NCBI GenBank assembly: GCA_003153575.1
Contig: PLZW01000001.1
Coordinates: forward strand, 235,229 to 284,540
Direction: 5' to 3'
DNA from: Acidimicrobiaceae bacterium
Lineage (GTDB): Bacteria > Actinomycetota > Acidimicrobiia > Acidimicrobiales > RAAP-2
Length of the DNA stretch: 49,312 bases
Below, piece after piece: positions 43,840 through 49,312 of this stretch. The position numbers were made by a program, and so were the translations under genes. A model generated the notes under the pieces. It was not told where the DNA came from, searched no databases, and saw nothing but the letters and a program-made list of their open reading frames with translations. How positions within the stretch are numbered: position 1 is the first letter of the stretch; each line of letters opens with the position of its first letter.

Positions 43840-44397
43840 GTGCCCGGTCCCGACGAGGTCAAGATCCGCCCGCCCGGGCGCCGGCCGTTCCAGGTCCAGG
43901 TGGCGGCCCTGCGCAAGCAGAACGGCGCCACGCGCGACGAGCGCCGCGATGGGGTCATCCCCGGCCTGGGGGCCGTATCGGTGGTGGTCCCCGACGGCGC
44001 CCCCGTCGTCCTCGACATCCGTCTCTCCTCCTATCCGGGTGGGATCATGGCCGCCGGCACGGTGTCGGCACCCTGGCGCGGGGAGTGCCGACGGTGCGGC
44101 GGTCCCGTGGAGGGCATGGTGGTGGCCGAGGTGCGCGAGCGCTACGCACCGGTGGGCGGCGCCGACCGGGACGAAGAGGCCTACCCTCTGACCGGGGACG
44201 AGTTGGACCTCGAGCCCCTGGCCCGGGACGCCGTCCTGTTGGAGTTGCCGCTGGCGCCCCTCTGCGCCGACGACTGCCGGGGCCTGTGCCCGACGTGCGG
44301 CGCCAATCTGAACACCGACCCGTGCGACTGCGCCGCCCCGACGGACCCCCGTTGGGCGGCCCTCGACGTCCTGCGTGACCAAGGGACCTCCACTTGA
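43840..44397 (+). CDS. DUF177 (YceD) protein
   Basis: The 185-residue protein has the DUF177 layout: the N-terminal FQVQVAALRKQNGA segment, CRRCGG in the middle and the C-terminal CADDCRGLCPTCGANLNTDPC. YceD is linked to 23S rRNA stability and rpmF expression in other bacteria. GTG 43840 follows the sepIVA-like stop by 8 bp; rpmF starts 17 bp after its stop. Confidence 0.9.
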   Translation: MPGPDEVKIRPPGRRPFQVQVAALRKQNGATRDERRDGVIPGLGAVSVVVPDGAPVVLDIRLSSYPGGIMAAGTVSAPWRGECRRCGGPVEGMVVAEVRERYAPVGGADRDEEAYPLTGDELDLEPLARDAVLLELPLAPLCADDCRGLCPTCGANLNTDPCDCAAPTDPRWAALDVLRDQGTST

Positions 44398-44414
44398 CCT
44401 AGGATGCTCTCCTT

Positions 44415-44594
44415 ATGGCCGTTCCGAAGAAGAAGACCTCCAAGGCGAAGAGCCGCAGCCGCCGGGCATCCAACTGGGTGCTCAAGGCGCCGGCACGTTC
44501 GGTGTGCCCCCAGTGCACCACCGCCAAGCTGCCGCACATCGTCTGTCCCAACTGTGGTTGGTACAAAGGCCGACAGGCCATCGAAGTCGACTAG
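44415..44594 (+). CDS. rpmF: Ribosomal protein L32, zinc-binding (C+) form
   Basis: The 59-residue product starts AVPKKKTSKAKSRSRRA and has two zinc pairs, C31-x2-C34 and C44-x2-C47 (VCPNCGWYKGRQ). It sits between the DUF177 gene and plsX in the standard order. Its TAG stop shares one base with the plsX GTG (TAGTG). Confidence 0.97.
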   Translation: MAVPKKKTSKAKSRSRRASNWVLKAPARSVCPQCTTAKLPHIVCPNCGWYKGRQAIEVD

Positions 44595-45646
44595 TGGTCC
44601 GGGGCGCACCTCGACCGACCGGTGAGGCGTTCAACGCACTTCCGGTGGCAGTCGATGCCATGGGCGGGGACCGGGCACCGGCGGAGATCGTCAAGGGAGC
44701 GCGGACGGTGGCGGACGCCGGCGCCATCAACGTCCTGCTCGTCGGCCTGCCCGGCGGCATGGGTGACACCGGCGACCTCCCGCTCCTCGAATGCAGCGAG
44801 GTCATCGGCATGGACGACGACCCCGGCCAGGGGGTGCGCCGCAAGAAGGACTCCTCGCTGGTGCGGGCGGCCGAGGCCGTGCGCGACGGCAAGGCCATGG
44901 CCATGGTCTCGGCCGGCAACACCGGTGCCACCATGGCCTCGGCGCTTCTGCGGATGGGCCGTCTGCCCGGGGTCATCCGCCCGGCCATCGCCACCCCGAT
45001 CCCCGACCTGAAGAAGGACTACCCGACGGTCATGCTCGACGCCGGGGCCAACGCCGAGGCGACGTCGGCGATGCTGCTCCAGTTCGCCCAGATGGGAGCG
45101 GCGTACTCGACCAAGCGCTACGGGGTGGACCGCCCCCGCGTCGCCCTGCTCTCCATCGGCGAGGAGAAGTCGAAGGGGACCCCGCTGATCAAGGAGACCC
45201 ACGCCATCCTGGCCGAGGGCGGCCACGGCGACTTCGACTTCGTGGGCAACGTCGAGGGTCGGGACTTCTTCTCTGACGCCGCCGACGTCGTCGTGACCGA
45301 CGGCTTCACCGGGAACGTGGCGTTGAAGACCCTCGAGGGCACGCTGCGCTTCCTGCTCGAGACGCTGACCGGCATCTTCTCCATGCCGGAGGTGGCCGAC
45401 GCCGCCGGCGTGCTCCTGCCGCATCTGCTGCCGCTGGCCGCCACCCTGGACCCCGAGAGCACCGGGGGCGCCATGCTCCTGGGTGTCGACGGGGTGTGCG
45501 TCATCAGCCACGGGTCGTCGTCGTCGGTGGCCATGGTCAACGCCATCACGGTGGCCCACGACGTCGCCGTCGACGGGCTGGTGGCCGCGGTGGCCGCCTC
45601 CGTGCGCACCGGCGACCTCGTGCCCGAGGGCTCCGACGCCGGCTGA
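44594..45646 (+). CDS. plsX: Phosphate acyltransferase PlsX
   Basis: PlsX converts acyl-ACP to acyl-phosphate for phospholipid synthesis. The 350-residue product has VAVDAMGGDRAP near 18-29, VSAGNTGATM, GNVEGRDFF and VTDGFTGNVALKTLEG. GTG 44594 overlaps the rpmF stop by one base. In many genomes rnc, mutM and smc follow; here the next gene is a convergent esterase 3 bp away. Confidence 0.96.
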   Translation: MVRGAPRPTGEAFNALPVAVDAMGGDRAPAEIVKGARTVADAGAINVLLVGLPGGMGDTGDLPLLECSEVIGMDDDPGQGVRRKKDSSLVRAAEAVRDGKAMAMVSAGNTGATMASALLRMGRLPGVIRPAIATPIPDLKKDYPTVMLDAGANAEATSAMLLQFAQMGAAYSTKRYGVDRPRVALLSIGEEKSKGTPLIKETHAILAEGGHGDFDFVGNVEGRDFFSDAADVVVTDGFTGNVALKTLEGTLRFLLETLTGIFSMPEVADAAGVLLPHLLPLAATLDPESTGGAMLLGVDGVCVISHGSSSSVAMVNAITVAHDVAVDGLVAAVAASVRTGDLVPEGSDAG

Positions 45647-45649
45647 GCC

Positions 45650-46681
45650 TCAATCGGTGGCGAACCCGGCCAGGTCGCGGGCGGTGTCCCGGCTCACGTC
45701 GGGGCAGGCGATGGTGAAGATCTCGGTCCCGTGCATGGTGCCCATCTGCTGGCGGCAGCGGGCGGCCACCCCCGCTTCGAGCAGCAGCCGGTAGAACTCG
45801 ATGCCCTCGTCGCGCAGGGGGTCGCACTCGTTGACGTTGATCACCACCGGGGGCAGGCCGGCCACGTCGTCGACGGTGGCGAACAGCGGCCAGGCCAGCG
45901 GGTCCTTCGCCTCGAAGGCGTCGATGCCATAGGCCAACGCACCTTGGCTCCCGTGCAGGTCGAGCAAGATGCCGTTGTTCTCATAGGTGGATGCCAGGCG
46001 CTCCTGGGGCCATTCGCCCGCGATGTAGGGGCACAGGGCGTAGAGGCCCTTGACCGCGGCGATCCCGCCGTCGCGCAGGAGGTGCATGCCGGTGGCCAGG
46101 GTGAGGTTGCCGCCTCCGCTCTCGCCCGCGATCACGATCCGGGCCGGGTCGACACCCAGGTCGTCGGCGTGGTCGACCACCCAGTGGAAGCCGGAGAGGC
46201 AGTCGTTCAGGCCGGCCGGATAGGGGGCCACCTCGGGCACCGACGACGGCGAGATGGCGTTGCGGAAGTCGACCATGACCACGGCCACCCCGTTCGCCGC
46301 GATCAGCTTCCCCCACCCGCGGTACATCCCGTCGAAGCAGGAGAGGTTGGTCATCCCGCCGCCATGGATGTAGTACACGCACGCCACGACCCCGCCGCCG
46401 ACGGGCCGGATGATCTGCAGGTTGATGGTGTTGCCGTCGGGCGCCGACGTGATGGACTCCTTGGAGACGGTGAGCCCGACCGAAGGCGCCGCCTCCTCGG
46501 TGTCGCACAGGTCCATGAACTGGCGGAACCCCTCGGCGCCCTCGAGTGCCTCGGGCGTGTCGGCCTCGGCGAGCAGCTCCTCACGGGTGGTGGCCAATGA
46601 AGGCTTGATGTCGGGTAGGAATCCGAGGAGCGCCTTGATCCGCGGATCGATCCGGCGGTCGGCTGCGATGTCGTGGGGCAC
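45650..46681 (-). CDS. HSL-family (type IV) esterase/lipase
   Basis: The 343-residue alpha/beta hydrolase has the HSL oxyanion motif HGGG (106-109), nucleophile S188 in GESGGG, and probable D287 (NECDPLRDEG) and H317 (MHGTE). GTG 46681 has AGGAGGG 6 nt upstream. No signal peptide. Likely acts on short-chain or steryl esters inside the cell. Confidence 0.9.
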   Translation of the reverse strand: MPHDIAADRRIDPRIKALLGFLPDIKPSLATTREELLAEADTPEALEGAEGFRQFMDLCDTEEAAPSVGLTVSKESITSAPDGNTINLQIIRPVGGGVVACVYYIHGGGMTNLSCFDGMYRGWGKLIAANGVAVVMVDFRNAISPSSVPEVAPYPAGLNDCLSGFHWVVDHADDLGVDPARIVIAGESGGGNLTLATGMHLLRDGGIAAVKGLYALCPYIAGEWPQERLASTYENNGILLDLHGSQGALAYGIDAFEAKDPLAWPLFATVDDVAGLPPVVINVNECDPLRDEGIEFYRLLLEAGVAARCRQQMGTMHGTEIFTIACPDVSRDTARDLAGFATD

Positions 46682-46736
46682 GGCGCCCTCCTGTCTCGGT
46701 GGCCGCAACGGTGGTGGCGACTAGGTGACCGCGACC

Positions 46737-47975
46737 CTACGACGTCCGGCGGAGCAGGTCCTTGGCGATGTGGGTGACCTGGATCTCGTCGGTGCCGGCG
46801 TAGATCTGGAAGACCTTGGCGTCCCGGGCCAGCTGCTCGACCCGGAACTCGGCGGTGTAGCCGTTCCCACCCATGAGCTGGACGGCCTCCATGGCCACCT
46901 CGGAGGCCGCCTGGGCCGAGTAGAGCTTGAGGGCGGAGGCCTCGGCGAGGGTGAGGTCCTTGCCGGACGCCGAGGTCTCGATGTGGCGGAACACCAGGTT
47001 CTGCACGTTCAGGCGGGCCACCTCCATCTTGGCCAACTTCAGCTGGATGAGCTGGAAGTCGCCGATGGGCTTGCCCCACAGGACGCGGTCCTTGGCGTAC
47101 TGGACCGAGAGTTTGAGGCACTCCTCGATGACGCCGAGGGACATGGCGGCCACGCCGGCCCGCTCGGTCACGAAGTTCGCCTTGGCCGAGTCGCGGCCGC
47201 TCTCCTCGCGGGCCTCGGTCTCGCCCAGGAGGTGCTCCTTCCCGACCCGGACATCGGACAGGAAGAGTTCGCCGGTGGGCGAGGAGTTGAGGCCCATCTT
47301 GCGCAGGGGCTTCGACTGCTCGAGGCCGGGGGTGCCACGGTCGAGGATGAACGTGAGGACCGGGCGGTCCCGCATGGGCGTGTCCGAGCCGTCGTCGAGC
47401 TTGGCGTAGAGGACGATGGTGTCGGCGTAGGGGCCGTTGGTGATCCACGTCTTCGATCCGTTGAGCACGTACTCGTCGCCGTCCCGGCGGGCGGAGGTCG
47501 CCATGCCCCCCAGCGCGTCAGAGCCCGAGTTGGCCTCGGTGATGGCCCAGGCACCGACCTTCTCGGCGGTGAGGAGGTCGAGGCCCCACCGCTCCAACTG
47601 GGCCGGGGTCCCGCCCTTCATGATGGTGCCGGCGGCGAGGCCGACGCTCACCCCCATCGAGGTCACGATGCCGGGGCAGTAGTGGCAGAGCTCGATGATG
47701 GGGATGAGCGTCATGGCCGCCGCCCCTCCGTCACCGGCCCGTTCGGCCCGCTCCGAGGCGGACTCGACGGTGCCCGACACCTTGCGTTCGAGCTGCTTCT
47801 TGAAGCGGTCCCGGGCCATCTGGTCCATGCCGAAGGCGGCGTAGAGCTTGCGGATCACGTCGTACGGGGGCACGCCATCGTGTTCGAGGGCGTCGATCTG
47901 CGGCACGACCTCGGCGTCGATGAACCGCCGGATGGCGTCGCGGACCATGAGTTGCTCGTCGGACCACTCGATCAT
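46737..47975 (-). CDS. Acyl-CoA dehydrogenase, isovaleryl-CoA-dehydrogenase-like active site
   Basis: The 412-residue FAD enzyme has AITEANSGSDALGG, WITNG, and the C-terminal GGNGYTAEFRVEQLARDAKVFQIYAGTDEIQ. The usual catalytic Glu of the YEGT loop is Ala here (A393); E271 in the TERAGVAA helix-G position can serve as base, as in isovaleryl-CoA dehydrogenase. A hydrophilic insert at about 60-85 (KKQLERKVSGTVESASERAE) is unusual. ATG 47975 has GGGGAGG upstream. A TetR-type operator candidate lies 35 nt further up. Confidence 0.92.
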   Translation of the reverse strand: MIEWSDEQLMVRDAIRRFIDAEVVPQIDALEHDGVPPYDVIRKLYAAFGMDQMARDRFKKQLERKVSGTVESASERAERAGDGGAAAMTLIPIIELCHYCPGIVTSMGVSVGLAAGTIMKGGTPAQLERWGLDLLTAEKVGAWAITEANSGSDALGGMATSARRDGDEYVLNGSKTWITNGPYADTIVLYAKLDDGSDTPMRDRPVLTFILDRGTPGLEQSKPLRKMGLNSSPTGELFLSDVRVGKEHLLGETEAREESGRDSAKANFVTERAGVAAMSLGVIEECLKLSVQYAKDRVLWGKPIGDFQLIQLKLAKMEVARLNVQNLVFRHIETSASGKDLTLAEASALKLYSAQAASEVAMEAVQLMGGNGYTAEFRVEQLARDAKVFQIYAGTDEIQVTHIAKDLLRRTS

Positions 47976-48009
47976 GGCGACCTCCCCGTACGTGGACCTG
48001 CCCGGGAGT

Positions 48010-48023
48010 TGGAACAGGTTCTG
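48010..48023. promoter_or_regulatory. Palindrome resembling a KstR/TetR operator
   Basis: The 14 bp read T-GG-AAC-AG-GTT-CT-G, matching the mycobacterial KstR consensus TnnAACnnGTTnnA except the last base. It lies between the divergent acyl-CoA dehydrogenase (47975) and globin (48064) starts, so it could control one or both. The match is short. Confidence 0.35.
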
Positions 48024-48063
48024 CTGCGGCAGAGGCTAATCGCCTACCGCCTACAGTCGTGGT

Positions 48064-48453
48064 GTGCGACTGAAGCGCAAGTCCGAGGGGACCCCGTTCG
48101 AGCGGTGGGGCGGCCAGCCGTTCTTCGACGCACTGGTCGAGGCGTTCTACACGGGCGTCGCCACGGACCCGCTGCTCCGGCCCATGTACCCCGACGACCT
48201 GGCCGAGTCCAAGGCCCATCTGGCCCTCTTCCTCGGGCAGTACTGGGGAGGACCCGAGGAGTACAACCTGGTCAGAGGCCACCCCCGCCTGCGGATGCGC
48301 CACGCCCCGTTCGTCATCGGGCGCACGGAGGCCGAGGCCTGGATGCGCCACATGACGGCTGCCGTCGATGCCATGGGCATGGCCCCCGACGATCGGGCGG
48401 AGCTGCTCGACTACCTGTCGATGGCGGCCCGGAACCTCCAGAACGCCCACTGA
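48064..48453 (+). CDS. glbO: Group II truncated hemoglobin
   Basis: The 129-residue 2/2 globin has Tyr B10 (Y29, AFYTGV), LALFLGQYWGGP (53-64), proximal His F8 (H80) in RGHPRLRMRHAPF and Trp G8 (W94), the mark of group II (TrHbO). It binds O2/NO and may protect respiration. GTG 48064. Confidence 0.95.
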   Translation: MRLKRKSEGTPFERWGGQPFFDALVEAFYTGVATDPLLRPMYPDDLAESKAHLALFLGQYWGGPEEYNLVRGHPRLRMRHAPFVIGRTEAEAWMRHMTAAVDAMGMAPDDRAELLDYLSMAARNLQNAH

Positions 48454-48485
48454 CGGGCTGGCTCCGTACGACGCGATCAGTCGCA

Positions 48486-49274
48486 CTACCAGGTGGCGCC
48501 GAGGACCTCCCGCATGGATGCCTCGAACTCGGCGTCCCCGAGTGCGGAGCGGGCGCCCAGCACCATGGCCGCGTCCTCGCCCACCGGCACCCGCAGCGGG
48601 GTGTCCGGATCCTCGATGGCCGAACGCACGGCTCGGGCCACCAGCTCGGGGCCGGGGCGGCCGGTGGGACCGGTGACGACCCGGTCGGTGTGCTCCCACT
48701 GCTCCCACAACTCGTCGTAGGCCGGGTCCCCCCGCTCGCGCCCGCCCATCTTCATGCCCGGTGCCGTGTAGCCCGGCTCGAGGATGATCACCCGGATGCC
48801 GAAGTGGGCGAGCTCGTAGTGGAGTGTTTCGGAGAAGGACTCGAGGGCGTACTTCGACGCCGAGTAGGCGCCGTCGAGCGGTGTGGCGACGCGGCCCTGG
48901 ATCGAGCTCACGTTCACGATGACCCCGGAGCCCCGCTCCCGCCAGGCGGGCAGCAGCGGCTGGAGCACCCGCAGGGCCCCGAACACGTTGGTCGAGAACA
49001 TGGACACGATGCGGTCGATCGGGTAGCTCTCGAGGGGCCCCTTGCCGTTGAGGGCGGCGTTGTTCACTACGGCGTCGAGGGGACCGGCGGCCTCGAGCGC
49101 GGCGACCACCGAGGCGCCGTCGGTCACATCGAGCGAAAGACGGAGCGCCGCGTCGAGGTCGTCGAGCGCAGAGACGTCCCGGGCCGTCGCCACCACGTCG
49201 TGGCCGGCCCGGGTCAGCTCGACGGCGGTGGCGGCACCGATGGCCCGGCCGGCACCGGTGATGAGGATGCGCAT
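48486..49274 (-). CDS. Short-chain dehydrogenase/reductase
   Basis: The 262-residue classical SDR has TGAGRAIG (6-13), VVNNAAL (69-75), VSS (S123-S124) and the catalytic YSASK (Y137, K141). Arg in ATARD suggests NADP use. The substrate is unknown. ATG 49274 leaves 38 bp to the window end. Confidence 0.92.
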   Translation of the reverse strand: MRILITGAGRAIGAATAVELTRAGHDVVATARDVSALDDLDAALRLSLDVTDGASVVAALEAAGPLDAVVNNAALNGKGPLESYPIDRIVSMFSTNVFGALRVLQPLLPAWRERGSGVIVNVSSIQGRVATPLDGAYSASKYALESFSETLHYELAHFGIRVIILEPGYTAPGMKMGGRERGDPAYDELWEQWEHTDRVVTGPTGRPGPELVARAVRSAIEDPDTPLRVPVGEDAAMVLGARSALGDAEFEASMREVLGATW

Positions 49275-49312
49275 GTTCAGCGAGGCTAGGGCAACGCTCC
49301 GGCCCGGTGCCC

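Overview
This window is a gene-dense, very GC-rich stretch of chromosome from an actinobacterium. It carries an actinobacterial-type 2-oxoglutarate decarboxylase (Kgd) with fused E2-like and E1 domains, a PafC-type WYL protein, a CofC step for coenzyme F420, a SepIVA-like coiled-coil protein beside coaD, many GTG starts, and acyl-CoA dehydrogenase, racemase and CoA-ligase genes. I infer a deep-branching actinobacterium, possibly Acidimicrobiia; that placement comes from gene content and was not computed. I saw no rRNA, tRNA, CRISPR array, insertion sequence or phage block. No gap between genes exceeds 300 bases.

Left end (1-4.6 kb): the 3' part of a PafC-like WYL regulator, then an isolated conjugation-type pair facing each other: a MobF relaxase without its helicase half and a VirD4/TraG-type coupling ATPase without membrane segments. 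Next is an HU protein with a long Lys/Ala-rich tail, which has its own internal ribosome binding site and ATG.

4.6-16.7 kb: a coupled CofC/PIG-L pair, a class III nucleotide cyclase, a GH38 mannosidase coupled to an 84-residue protein, a MatB-like acyl-CoA synthetase, RNase HII, an acyl-CoA dehydrogenase, an EamA-type transporter, a TIGR01777 epimerase and an alpha/beta hydrolase.

16.8-29.4 kb: a second, tail-less HU followed by a 17-bp tandem repeat that duplicates its stop codon; a tight queD-queC-queE operon for preQ0; divergent kgd; an M20 peptidase; a three-part protein (Regnase-like NYN nuclease, Lys/Ala/Thr repeat linker, S1-like domain); a FabZ-like dehydratase; exonuclease III; a UvrD2-like helicase with almost no 2B domain; and a PH-domain membrane protein with a duplicated start.

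29.5-37.9 kb: a small winged-helix/zinc-ribbon-like protein, a divergent galactokinase-like GHMP kinase, a beta-carbonic anhydrase, alpha-methylacyl-CoA racemase, a stand-alone Lrp ligand-binding domain, an MFS transporter, GTP-type PEP carboxykinase with two hairpins in its leader region, and thiL.

37.9-45.6 kb: the conserved actinobacterial housekeeping block rpmB / fakA-like, recG, rsmD, coaD, sepIVA-like, yceD (DUF177), rpmF, plsX, mostly with overlapping stops and starts. It links translation, replication repair, CoA and phospholipid synthesis. The right end (45.6-49.3 kb) has an HSL-type esterase, an IVD-like acyl-CoA dehydrogenase, a divergent group II truncated hemoglobin and an SDR.

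The most unusual items are the stripped-down relaxase/coupling pair with a six-codon leader, the HU gene with a nested basic-tail start, the NYN-S1 protein and the 2B-less helicase.
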